Source: an uncultured Muribaculaceae bacterium (GTDB lineage Bacteria > Bacteroidota > Bacteroidia > Bacteroidales > Muribaculaceae). Taken from it: a stretch of DNA of 10,481 bases. Below are positions 1 to 7,146 of the stretch, in pieces. The position numbers and the translations under genes are program-made. The stretch spans positions 1 to 10,481 of the forward strand of contig CAJTZQ010000098.1 in the NCBI GenBank assembly GCA_910583795.1, in the 5' to 3' direction. How positions within the stretch are numbered: the first letter of the stretch is position 1; each line of letters opens with the position of its first letter. The notes beneath the pieces are model-generated. The model saw only the letters and a program-made list of their open reading frames with translations. It searched no databases and was not told where the DNA came from.

Positions 1-319
1 ATGTCGAGGAGGTCGCGGTGCGGCATGTGCCCGCGTAGGCGGATGCCTCGGTGTCCGTTAGGGCGCAGTCCATCTGGAGAACCCTCCTGCCGCACCCGTC
101 GTAGGCGTAAAGGCGCCATGTCCCGTCGGCAAGGTCGTGGCTTTTCTCCGCCGTGAGACGGTCGGCGTTGTCATAGAGGTATCTGCTCTCTTTCGCTCCG
201 GGGAGTTTCTTTGTCACGAGTCTCCCCCTCGTGTCGTAGTCGTACCAGTAGACAAGGTCCTTCATCGTTGTGGATGTCCTCAGTCCACCCGCCTCGGCTC
301 CCGGAGGGAGGATATAGCG
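1..319 (-). pseudogene. Body of the same RHS/YD-repeat protein in the shifted frame, cut by the window edge
   Basis: On the minus strand, the frame containing the ATG at 263-265 is open from about position 319 to position 1 without a stop. It reads RYILPPGAEAGG, then KDLVYWYDYDTRGRLVTKKL, ESRYLYDNADRLTAEK and WRLYAYDGCGRRVLQMD. The repeated Y-D-x-x-G/A-R pattern (YDYDTRGR, YLYDNADR, YAYDGCGR) is the hallmark of YD/RHS repeats. The frame joins the upstream fragment if one base, most simply an extra C on the coding strand, is added near 317-320: this gives GDTILS followed directly by RYILPPG. The gene may be a pseudogene, may contain a sequencing error, or may be phase variable. An independent start at 265 (MKDLVYW) is possible but would lack the signal peptide. 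The DNA is clearly richer in GC than the rest of the window. The C-terminal part lies outside. Confidence 0.7.
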
Positions 320-591
320 GAGAGAATGGTGTCGCCATACAATATATAGGAGGCGGTGTACGGGACCTCTTCCCAATTGTCGGAGAGGTCCCAGAGCATG
401 CCGGACGCGCCGCCGATGTCCCCGATGGGGCGTGCCGTCATCGGGAGGGTACGCGTGTCCGTACCGGCTGTCCGGGCTGACCTGGACGGTGGCCCGGATG
501 TGACGCTTCCGGCTGACACGACTGACACGGTCGGGGAAACTGCCAAAATGGCAGGAATCAATGCCAGGGGGGTGGAGAAGGGAGGTTTCAT
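280..591 (-). CDS. N-terminal part of an RHS/YD-repeat exported protein, ending at a frameshift
   Basis: This 103-codon frame starts at an ATG (589-591) about 35 nt downstream of a good Bacteroidota promoter, so it is probably the true gene start. Residues 1-27 look like a signal peptide: a Lys at position 2, a hydrophobic stretch LALIPAILAV, and small residues before a likely cut after VVSA. The mature part is rich in Ser, Thr, Arg and Pro, followed by LWDLSDNWEEVPYTASYILY. The frame stops at TGA (280-282) after a tail (SLREPRRVD) that looks out of frame. The neighbouring frame carries the expected continuation, RYILPPGAEAGG and then a YD-type repeat. I read this as the front end of one long RHS protein interrupted by a one-base indel. 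RHS/YD proteins are typically large exported beta-cage proteins, sometimes toxin carriers. Whether the short frame is made as a peptide is unknown. Confidence 0.55.
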   Translation of the reverse strand: MKPPFSTPLALIPAILAVSPTVSVVSAGSVTSGPPSRSARTAGTDTRTLPMTARPIGDIGGASGMLWDLSDNWEEVPYTASYILYGDTILSAISSLREPRRVD

Positions 592-634
592 GACGTTATA
601 AAGTTAGCGAAGAACAGGATTATTTAATTCGCCC

Positions 635-666
635 TAAAATTAGCACACTTACCACCGACTTGCAAA
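635..666 (-). promoter_or_regulatory. Promoter of the RHS gene (Bacteroidota sigma type)
   Basis: Reading leftward, a TTTG -33 box (663-666) is followed by exactly 20 bp and a -7 box TAATTTTA (635-642). This matches the Bacteroidota consensus TAnnTTTG at 7 of 8 positions. Transcription should begin near 625-630, giving a leader of about 35 nt before the ATG at 591. The extended sequence AAAAATATTTGC-N15-GTGCTAATTTT is the same, with the same spacing, as at the ddl promoter. Confidence 0.65.
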
Positions 667-771
667 TATTTTTATATGTTATAAAACATATATTCAAAAT
701 TATTCCTTCTTGATAGTCAAATCACATATATCCAGACCACACACCGAACCTCTACCAAAAAACATGTCTGA

Positions 772-803
772 ATTTGTTCATTTGCCAAACATTTGTTCAT
801 TTG
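772..803. repeat. Direct repeat of ATTTGTTCATTTG
   Basis: The 13-mer ATTTGTTCATTTG occurs at 772-784 and 791-803, with starts 19 bp apart. It could be a pair of protein-binding sites or a simple local duplication in AT-rich DNA. It lies about 110-140 bp upstream of the RHS promoter. Confidence 0.5.
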
Positions 804-960
804 TTTATATTCACCGATTAAATTCCATTCTATAATTCAGCAATAAACAACTGTCAACTTTCCTTAGCGATTACAACAGCCGGGTCAACTTTTTGAAGGG
901 TTAGACTTTAATCTGAGACAACCAAAATCAAGAAAACGCGCTCCCCAATCCAGTCAAATT

Positions 961-1221
961 GCTAATTACTAATTACTCACTGCTAATTGTATAAGGGTAG
1001 AACACTTTCAGAAAAAATAGAACACTTTTATAAAAAGTAGAACACTTGCATGCAAATAGCTAAGTACCATACAATTGCCAATCTTAACCGTTTCACTTTT
1101 ATCTCTTCATTCCCTATTCTTTTATCAATTACTAATTACAAATCACTCATTACCAACTGTTTAAAAATAGAACACTTCCGAAATTTTTAGAACACTTTAT
1201 ATTTTCATTTTAGAACACTTT
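961..1221. repeat. Two-copy module with six TAGAACACTT direct repeats
   Basis: TAGAACACTT occurs exactly at 998-1007, 1018-1027, 1038-1047, 1168-1177, 1188-1197 and 1211-1220. Start-to-start distances are 20, 20, 130, 20 and 23 bp, so within each cluster the copies lie about two helical turns apart with unrelated spacers. Each cluster is preceded by AATTACTAATTAC (964-976 and 1127-1139), and the sequence between that element and the first 10-mer is also related, so a module was duplicated about 165 bp away. A partial inverted copy, TGTTCTA, sits at 1259-1265. The regular spacing suggests cooperative binding by a protein on one face of the helix. No cognate protein is visible, and neutral repeat growth is possible. 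Confidence 0.75.
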
Positions 1222-1394
1222 GTAATATTTTGATTATCAAATGCCATTTTACATTCCCTGTTCTACTTTTTTGATTTTTGACATATCAATAACTCCACAA
1301 GTCTACTGATTTTTCTTTACTTCCTACACGACCCCTGCATTAACATATTTGGGGGAAGGAGTCTAAATCTTCCTACTCAAGGGAAATAAAAATA

Positions 1395-1426
1395 TTTGCT
1401 TTTTTCTCTTGTTTGTGCTAATTTTG
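1395..1426 (+). promoter_or_regulatory. Promoter of ddl and probably of the downstream genes
   Basis: A TTTG -33 box (1395-1398), a 20-bp spacer and TAATTTTG (1419-1426) match the Bacteroidota housekeeping promoter (TAnnTTTG) perfectly. Transcription should start near 1432-1435, giving a leader of about 112-115 nt before the ddl ATG. This is the only strong promoter match I found for the plus-strand cluster from ddl to the 73-residue gene. Confidence 0.75.
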
Positions 1427-1546
1427 CATTCTGAATCAGGATTGTTACCTTTTTCAAATTCAAGATTGCTTTTTCAAATGCGAAATTGGCACGCTGCTTG
1501 TTGACTTTTTTGAAAAGGGGCAAATAAAACAGGTTTTTCAGAACTT

Positions 1547-2755
1547 ATGAAGACTAATGTAGCTGTGTTCTTCGGCGGAAGGTCGGTGGAACATGAAATC
1601 TCGGTGATTTCAGCCTTGCAGGCTATAAATGCATTCGATCAGAATAAATATAATATCATTCCGATTTATATATCAAAACAAGGTCGCTGGTATACCGGAC
1701 CGATGACTTTGGATATACGCAATTATAAAGACATGAAGCATCTCACCGATAATTCGGAAGAGGTCTATATGCGTCCTGAATATGGTGATTTCAATCTGTA
1801 TCGTGCTAATCCCGGTGGTGGATTGTTTTCTAAAAAGAATCCTGTCGTAGATGAGATTCATGTTGCAATTCCGGTTCTTCATGGTTCACACGGGGAAGAT
1901 GGGATGTTTGAGGGACTCCTCGAAACTATCGGAATACCATTTGCCGGATGTGACACACTTTCAAGTGCTAACGGCATGGATAAGATCACGATGAAGATGA
2001 TTCTTCGTGCAGAAGATATTCCGGTTGTGGATTATGTCTGGTTCACGGATAAGGAATGGGCTTCAAAACGTGATTCCATTATCGATAAAATTGAGTCAAA
2101 ACTTGGATACCCGGTAATAGTAAAGCCTGCCAACCTTGGCTCGAGCGTCGGTATCGGTAAGGCTTCCGATCGCAGAAGCCTTATTGAGAAAATTGACAAT
2201 GCAGAAAAATTCTCGCGCCGCCTTATAGTGGAGCACATGATCGAAAATATGATGGAGATCAATTGCTCGGTGCTTGGCGATTGCGACGATTATCAGAGCA
2301 GTGTATGTGAAGAGCCAATTTCTAAAGGAGATTTCCTTTCATACGAGGAGAAATATGGAGGTGGCTCAAAAGCAGGTATGCAGGCAAGTGAAAAAAGAAT
2401 TCCTGCCGACATCCCTGTCGAGATGAGTGAGGCGATTCGTAAAATGGCGGGCGATACTTTCAGAGTCTTGTCATGCCATGGTGTGAGTCGTGTGGATGTT
2501 ATGGTTGACCGTGATGACAACAAGATTTACGTAAACGAGATCAACACTATCCCGGGAAGTCTTTCATTTTATCTTTGGGAAGAGACCGGTATCTCCTTTA
2601 CTCAATTGATGGATAAACTGGTTGAACTCGCCCTCAGACGCAAACGGGATATGGATCGCAAGACGTTTACTTATGATGCCAATATCTTTGCAATGGGCGG
2701 AGGCGTTAAAGGCGGTGTCAAAGGTGCGAAATCGGGCAAAATGGGAAAGCGTTGA
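1547..2755 (+). CDS. ddl: D-alanine--D-alanine ligase
   Basis: Ddl is a cytoplasmic ATP-grasp enzyme that joins two D-alanines using ATP, supplying the dipeptide that MurF adds to the peptidoglycan precursor. The start is secure: MKTNVAVFFGGRSVEHEISV is the canonical N-terminal GGRSxEHExS motif (residues 10-19). Other landmarks are LHGSHGEDGMFEG (111-123), the ATP-binding lysine region VIVKPANLGSSVGIGKA (190-206) with the SSVG loop, the omega-loop YEEKY (266-270), and the metal/substrate motif VNEINTIPGSLSFYLWE (329-345). The tyrosine-containing YEEKY fits a D-Ala:D-Ala rather than D-Ala:D-Lac ligase, though not conclusively. At 402 residues it is longer than typical Ddl (about 300-370), partly because of a Gly/Lys-rich tail (GGGVKGGVKGAKSGKMGKR, 384-402). 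No Shine-Dalgarno is visible, as is usual in Bacteroidota. A 100-bp gap separates it from ileS. Confidence 0.95.
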   Translation: MKTNVAVFFGGRSVEHEISVISALQAINAFDQNKYNIIPIYISKQGRWYTGPMTLDIRNYKDMKHLTDNSEEVYMRPEYGDFNLYRANPGGGLFSKKNPVVDEIHVAIPVLHGSHGEDGMFEGLLETIGIPFAGCDTLSSANGMDKITMKMILRAEDIPVVDYVWFTDKEWASKRDSIIDKIESKLGYPVIVKPANLGSSVGIGKASDRRSLIEKIDNAEKFSRRLIVEHMIENMMEINCSVLGDCDDYQSSVCEEPISKGDFLSYEEKYGGGSKAGMQASEKRIPADIPVEMSEAIRKMAGDTFRVLSCHGVSRVDVMVDRDDNKIYVNEINTIPGSLSFYLWEETGISFTQLMDKLVELALRRKRDMDRKTFTYDANIFAMGGGVKGGVKGAKSGKMGKR

Positions 2756-2855
2756 CCATCGTGTGAACAAAATGATTTAAGACAACAGACATTATAAACA
2801 GAAATATTCTTTCCAATGAAGTCCAACCGACTTCAATAATACATACGTTCAAAGA
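2756..2855 (+). other. ddl-ileS gap with a small leader hairpin
   Basis: The 100-bp gap contains a 7-bp stem TGAAGTC / GACTTCA with loop CAACC at 2817-2835, just ahead of the ileS start. No T-run follows, so it is not an evident terminator. I saw no TAnnTTTG promoter box, so ileS may be read through from the ddl promoter. Confidence 0.4.
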
Positions 2856-5800
2856 ATGAGCAAAAATTTCAAAGAATACAGCAAGCAGCTGAATCTCTCC
2901 GAAATCAATAAGGAGATGTTGCAGATATGGGACGACCATTCCTTATTCGAAACCTCTATGAAAGTGCGTGAAGGATGTCCTACTTTTGTGTTTTACGAAG
3001 GTCCTCCATCGGCAAACGGTATGCCCGGTATTCACCACGTGATGGCACGTACTATAAAGGATATCGTATGCCGCTATAAAACCATGAAAGGATTCCACGT
3101 TAAACGTAAGGCGGGATGGGACACTCACGGACTGCCCGTTGAACTTGGTGTGGAAAAAAGTCTTGGAATCACTAAGGAAGATATTGGAAAGAAGATTTCC
3201 GTCGACGAATATAATGCCGCATGTCGTCGCGAGGTGATGAAATACACCAAGGAATGGACTGATCTTACTCACAAAATGGGTTATTGGGTCGATCTTGAAA
3301 ATCCTTATATCACCTACGACAACAAATATATTGAGAGTGTCTGGTGGCTTCTCCGTCAGCTTTACGACAAAGGATATCTATTCAAAGGATATACTATTCA
3401 GCCGTATTCACCGGCTGCCGGCACTGGTCTAAGCTCTCACGAGCTAAATCAGCCCGGCTGTTACCGCGATGTGAAAGACACTACGGCAACGGCTCTATTC
3501 AAAATGACAGATCCCAAGCCGGAAATGGAAGGGTGGGGCACACCGTATTTCATGGCATGGACCACAACTCCTTGGACCCTTCCCTCAAATACCGCTCTTT
3601 GCGTTGGTCCGTCATTTGATTATGTAGCTGTCCGTACTTACAATCCATATACTGCTGAGAAGATCACTGTCGTTCTTGCCGAGGTATTGGTTAATGCTTA
3701 TTTCAAGGCTGATGGCGCCAAGGCTGATTTGGAGGCTTATAAGCCGGGGGATAAGATTCTCCCTTATAGAATTGTCGGTAAATGGAAAGGTTCTGAACTT
3801 GTCGGAATGCGCTACACCCAACTCATGCCTTGGGTGAAACCGGTTGAGAAACTTGATGACCTCAGCGCGGATTATGTGAAGAATTTCGCGGAGGCTCATC
3901 CGGATAATATATTTGAATATGGCACCGACCGTTTTGTAGAGATTGCTGACGAGGCTTTCCGTGTGATTCCCGGTGATTATGTCACTACTGAAGATGGTAC
4001 AGGAATTGTGCATATCGCACCCACATTTGGTGCTGACGACGCAAAAGTTGCCAAGGCTGCCGGTATTCCTCCGTTGTTCATGATAAATACTAAAGGTGAG
4101 ACCCGTCCAATGGTTGATTTTACCGGTAAGTATTATACTCTCGATGAACTTGCCCCCATATTTGTAGAAAGATGCGTCAATGTGGAAGAGTATTCACGTC
4201 ATGCGGGTGACTATGTGAAAAACGCATACGATCCAAAATTCAATCCGGGTGGGAAATATGACGAGGAGTCTGCATCCAAATCGGAAGATCTCAACATTGT
4301 GCTTTCTTTGGAAATGAAGAAAGCCGGAGAGGCGTTCCGCATCGAGAAACATGTTCATAATTATCCTCACTGCTGGAGAACTGACAAACCTGTGCTGTAT
4401 TATCCTCTTGACAGTTGGTTTATCCGTACCACCGCTGCACGCGAGCGCCTGATGGAACTCAATGAGAACATCAAATGGAAACCGGCTTCTACCGGCAGTG
4501 GACGTTTTGGAAAGTGGCTTGAGAATCTTCAGGACTGGAACTTGTCAAGAAGCCGTTATTGGGGTACTCCTCTTCCTATATGGCGCAGTGACGACGGCAG
4601 GGAAGAAATCTGTATCGGCAGCTATGAAGAGCTCTATAAAGAGATTGAAAAAGCTGTTGAAGCAGGTGTTATGGACAAGAACCCTCTCAAAGAGAAAGGA
4701 TTTGTACCCGGCGATTATTCAAAAGAGAATTACGACAAGATCGATCTCCATCGTCCCTATGTGGATGAAATAATCTTGGTTTCTCCTTCAGGCAAACCCA
4801 TGAAAAGGGAACTTGATCTCATCGACGTTTGGTTTGACTCCGGTTCCATGCCCTATGCTCAGATCCATTATCCTTTTGAGAACAAGGAAATACTTGACAA
4901 CGGGGAGGTTTATCCTGCAGATTTCATTGCGGAGGGCGTTGACCAGACACGCGGATGGTTCTTTACTCTGCATGCAATTGCAGGCATGGTGTTTGACACA
5001 ATCTCTTTCAAGGCTGTCATTTCTAACGGACTTGTTCTCGACAAGAATGGCAACAAGATGTCTAAACGCCTCGGCAATGCTATCGATCCGTTTAATAATA
5101 TTGAGCGTTTTGGCAGTGACCCCGTAAGATGGTATATGATCTCCAACTCATCACCCTGGGACAATCTGAAATATGATGAGACCGGTGTGGCTGAGGTGAG
5201 CCGTAAGCTTTTCGCAACTCTCTACAACACGTATAAGTTCTTTGCTCTTTATGCTAATGTAGATGGTTTTACCGGTGCTGAGTCTCCTGTCTCTCTCGAA
5301 AAACGTCCTGAAATCGATCGTTGGGTATTGTCTCTTCTTAATACTCTCATCACTGATGTGACAGATGCGCTCGATGATTATGAGCCTACAAAAGCTGCAC
5401 GTGCAATAGAGGAGTTTGTAAACGACAATCTCAGCAACTGGTATGTCCGTTTGAACCGCAAACGTTTCTGGGCAGGAGAAATGGACGACGATAAGCTTTC
5501 TGCTTATCAGACCCTCTATACTTCTCTTAAGACAGTGGCATTGCTTATGGCTCCGTTTGCTCCGTTCTATTCCGACCGTCTTTATGCAGACTTGGTTGAG
5601 CCGTCTCTTGAAGGGGAGGGTTATGCATCGGTTCATACCGCATTGTTCCCTGAAAGTGATCCCGCTTTGATTGATAAAGATCTTGAAGACAGAATGCGTC
5701 TTGCACAGGAGATTACATCAAATGTTCTCGCATTGCGCAGAAAAGTAAATCTCAAAGTGCGTCAGCCTCTTCAGACTCTGCTTATTCCTGTGGTTGACGC

Positions 5801-6425
5801 TAATCAGCGTCATGCTGTCGAGGCTCTTGAAGATTTGATTAAATCTGAGGTCAATATTAAAGACCTTAAGATAGTCGATAATGAGGAGAGTGGTCTTGTG
5901 AAGAGGGTTAAGGCTGATTTCAAGAAACTTGGCCCCAAATATGGCAAGATAATGAAGCAGCTTGGCAAGGCAATAACGGAGATGTCTCAAAAAGAGATCG
6001 CGCAACTTGAGAAGGAGGGCGAATTTAAATTCTCTTCACTCCCGGATGAGCCTATTGTGACAGTTGCAGACGTTGAGATTATACCGGAAGATGTGCCGGG
6101 ATGGCTTGTCGCAAATGATGGCAACATCACTGTGGCTCTCGATGTGACTGTTACTCCGGAACTTAAAAACGAGGGTATGGCAAGAGAACTTATCAATCGT
6201 ATTCAGAATATCCGCAAAGGCAATGATTTTGAAATCACTGATAAGGTAAAAGTCGAACTCACTGATGTGCCTGAAATCAAAGACTCGGTGGAATCATTTG
6301 GTGATTATATCGCAGCTCAGGTTTTAGCTGATTCAATCTCTCTTGTAGAGGGACTCGATGGTGAGGATTGCGTTGAACTCGACATAGATGGTTTGAAAGC
6401 GAAAGCTCGCGTAACTAAGAAATAA
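2856..6425 (+). CDS. ileS: Isoleucyl-tRNA synthetase, type 2 (IleRS2-like)
   Basis: IleRS attaches isoleucine to tRNA-Ile in the cytoplasm and edits mischarged valine. The 1189-residue length and the KMSKR form of the second signature loop (residues 734-738) point to the longer type 2 (eukaryote-like) lineage. The Rossmann core begins with YEGPPSANGMPGIHHVMAR, where the usual HIGH motif is replaced by GIHH (58-61). It continues with GWDTHGLPVE. The CP1 editing domain shows WTTTPWTLPSN (235-245) and GTGIVHIAPTFGADD (381-395), including the conserved Asp. VWFDSGS and DQTRGWFFTLH follow ahead of KMSKR. Next come the anticodon-binding helical domain (around NDNLSNWYVRLNRKRFW) and a C-terminal region ending in a domain with NEGMARELINRIQNIRK. 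The GIHH swap is the arrangement reported to give strong mupirocin resistance in some type 2 enzymes. The ATG at 2856 gives the usual MSKNFKEY start. Confidence 0.97.
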   Translation: MSKNFKEYSKQLNLSEINKEMLQIWDDHSLFETSMKVREGCPTFVFYEGPPSANGMPGIHHVMARTIKDIVCRYKTMKGFHVKRKAGWDTHGLPVELGVEKSLGITKEDIGKKISVDEYNAACRREVMKYTKEWTDLTHKMGYWVDLENPYITYDNKYIESVWWLLRQLYDKGYLFKGYTIQPYSPAAGTGLSSHELNQPGCYRDVKDTTATALFKMTDPKPEMEGWGTPYFMAWTTTPWTLPSNTALCVGPSFDYVAVRTYNPYTAEKITVVLAEVLVNAYFKADGAKADLEAYKPGDKILPYRIVGKWKGSELVGMRYTQLMPWVKPVEKLDDLSADYVKNFAEAHPDNIFEYGTDRFVEIADEAFRVIPGDYVTTEDGTGIVHIAPTFGADDAKVAKAAGIPPLFMINTKGETRPMVDFTGKYYTLDELAPIFVERCVNVEEYSRHAGDYVKNAYDPKFNPGGKYDEESASKSEDLNIVLSLEMKKAGEAFRIEKHVHNYPHCWRTDKPVLYYPLDSWFIRTTAARERLMELNENIKWKPASTGSGRFGKWLENLQDWNLSRSRYWGTPLPIWRSDDGREEICIGSYEELYKEIEKAVEAGVMDKNPLKEKGFVPGDYSKENYDKIDLHRPYVDEIILVSPSGKPMKRELDLIDVWFDSGSMPYAQIHYPFENKEILDNGEVYPADFIAEGVDQTRGWFFTLHAIAGMVFDTISFKAVISNGLVLDKNGNKMSKRLGNAIDPFNNIERFGSDPVRWYMISNSSPWDNLKYDETGVAEVSRKLFATLYNTYKFFALYANVDGFTGAESPVSLEKRPEIDRWVLSLLNTLITDVTDALDDYEPTKAARAIEEFVNDNLSNWYVRLNRKRFWAGEMDDDKLSAYQTLYTSLKTVALLMAPFAPFYSDRLYADLVEPSLEGEGYASVHTALFPESDPALIDKDLEDRMRLAQEITSNVLALRRKVNLKVRQPLQTLLIPVVDANQRHAVEALEDLIKSEVNIKDLKIVDNEESGLVKRVKADFKKLGPKYGKIMKQLGKAITEMSQKEIAQLEKEGEFKFSSLPDEPIVTVADVEIIPEDVPGWLVANDGNITVALDVTVTPELKNEGMARELINRIQNIRKGNDFEITDKVKVELTDVPEIKDSVESFGDYIAAQVLADSISLVEGLDGEDCVELDIDGLKAKARVTKK

Positions 6426-6447
6426 TAAATTGGCAACAAATGACTAT

Positions 6448-7146
6448 ATGACAGCGACGGCGACATTAGAAAAAAATGTCGCCGCTCGCCGTATCTGGAT
6501 GGTGGTGGCTATCAGCATCGCCATAATACTTGCTGACCAGATCATGAAGATTTGGGTGAAGACAAGTTTTTATCTTGGTGAAGATTTACCTATAACTGAC
6601 TGGTGGCATCTAAAATTTATCGAGAACAATGGAATGGCTTTTGGACTCGAACTGTGGAACAAGATTGTGCTCACATTAGGCAGAATAGTTGCCGTTGTAT
6701 TGTTTATATGGTTTGTCTTGCAAATTAAATATGCCAAAGGAATCCGTACAGGATTTTTCGTGGCTATGGCGTTGATAATAGCCGGTGCTGCCGGAAATAT
6801 TTTCGACTGCGTCTTTTATGGCAAAATTTTTAATAATCCGATGCCTCCTGAAATAGCTGTGGCTTTTCCGGAGGGTGGTGGTTATGCCGGATGGTTTGAA
6901 GGAAAAGTTGTAGACATGCTCTATTTCCCTCTTTTTTCATTCCATTGGCCATCATGGGTGCCATTTGTCGGAGGTGAGTATTATGAATTTTTCCAATATA
7001 TTTTCAATATTGCCGATTCTTCTATCTGTATAGGGGTGGCTCTTTTGATTTTTTTCTATTCCAATGATGCTTCAAAGGCATTCAATATGATTGGTGAGAA
7101 GTTGAGAAGCAAGAAGGAAGTAAATAAAAATGACCGTAGCAAATAA
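6448..7146 (+). CDS. lspA: Lipoprotein signal peptidase (signal peptidase II)
   Basis: LspA is an inner-membrane aspartyl protease that cuts the signal peptide from diacylglyceryl-modified prolipoproteins just before the lipobox Cys. From the ATG at 6448 it has 232 residues. Transmembrane helices are seen near 18-34 (with DQ at 30-31), 72-93, 102-118 and 190-205. Conserved motifs are IENNGMAFG (59-67), GAAGNIFD (113-120), VVDMLYF with the first catalytic Asp at 156, and FNIADSS with the second catalytic Asp at 190. About 35 residues separate GNIFD from VVDM, longer than in the 164-residue E. coli protein; I recall extended LspA loops in Bacteroidota. An in-frame TTG at 6430, 4 nt after the ileS stop, would add six residues; I prefer the ATG. 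The last 17 nt overlap the next gene, which suggests translational coupling. Confidence 0.93.
   Translation: MTATATLEKNVAARRIWMVVAISIAIILADQIMKIWVKTSFYLGEDLPITDWWHLKFIENNGMAFGLELWNKIVLTLGRIVAVVLFIWFVLQIKYAKGIRTGFFVAMALIIAGAAGNIFDCVFYGKIFNNPMPPEIAVAFPEGGGYAGWFEGKVVDMLYFPLFSFHWPSWVPFVGGEYYEFFQYIFNIADSSICIGVALLIFFYSNDASKAFNMIGEKLRSKKEVNKNDRSK

Larger units (their letters stand above)
592..1546. other. AT-rich gene-free stretch between divergent genes
   Basis: I see no convincing coding frame in these 955 bases. The stretch is markedly AT-rich and holds the two divergent promoters, a 13-bp direct repeat (772-784 and 791-803), a shorter repeat GTCAACTTT (853-861 and 884-892), and the TAGAACACTT array with its duplicated flanks (961-1221). 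The ddl leader (about 1432-1546) contains TTTTTCAAAT twice, 20 bp apart (1450-1459 and 1470-1479). No DnaA box, tRNA or known riboswitch was recognised. Confidence 0.7.

Noticed and set aside
137..480. Plus-strand open frames across the left end
   Set aside because: They lie opposite the RHS coding strand and have no recognisable domain; the minus-strand frames explain the DNA better through signal-peptide and YD-repeat patterns.
961..1221. CRISPR array
   Set aside because: The repeats are only 10 bp with 10-13-bp spacers and there are no cas genes; CRISPR repeats and spacers are each typically over 20 bp.
592..1546. Replication origin suggested by AT-richness and iteron-like repeats
   Set aside because: No DnaA boxes were seen and no dnaA, dnaN or plasmid rep gene is present.
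1547..2755. VanA-type D-Ala-D-Lac ligase
   Set aside because: The omega-loop YEEKY is typical of D-Ala-D-Ala ligases, and there are no vanH or vanX genes nearby.
2816..2839. Leader peptide ATG AAG TCC AAC CGA CTT CAA TAA ahead of ileS
   Set aside because: It contains no isoleucine codon and no attenuator structure follows; the hairpin there is only 7 bp.
4462..5127. Overlapping open frames on both strands within ileS
   Set aside because: They are out-of-frame shadows of a strongly conserved synthetase and resemble no known protein.
6440..6451. Three-codon upstream frame (ATG ACT ATA TGA) overlapping the lspA ATG
   Set aside because: So short a frame is expected by chance in AT-rich DNA and has no supporting evidence.
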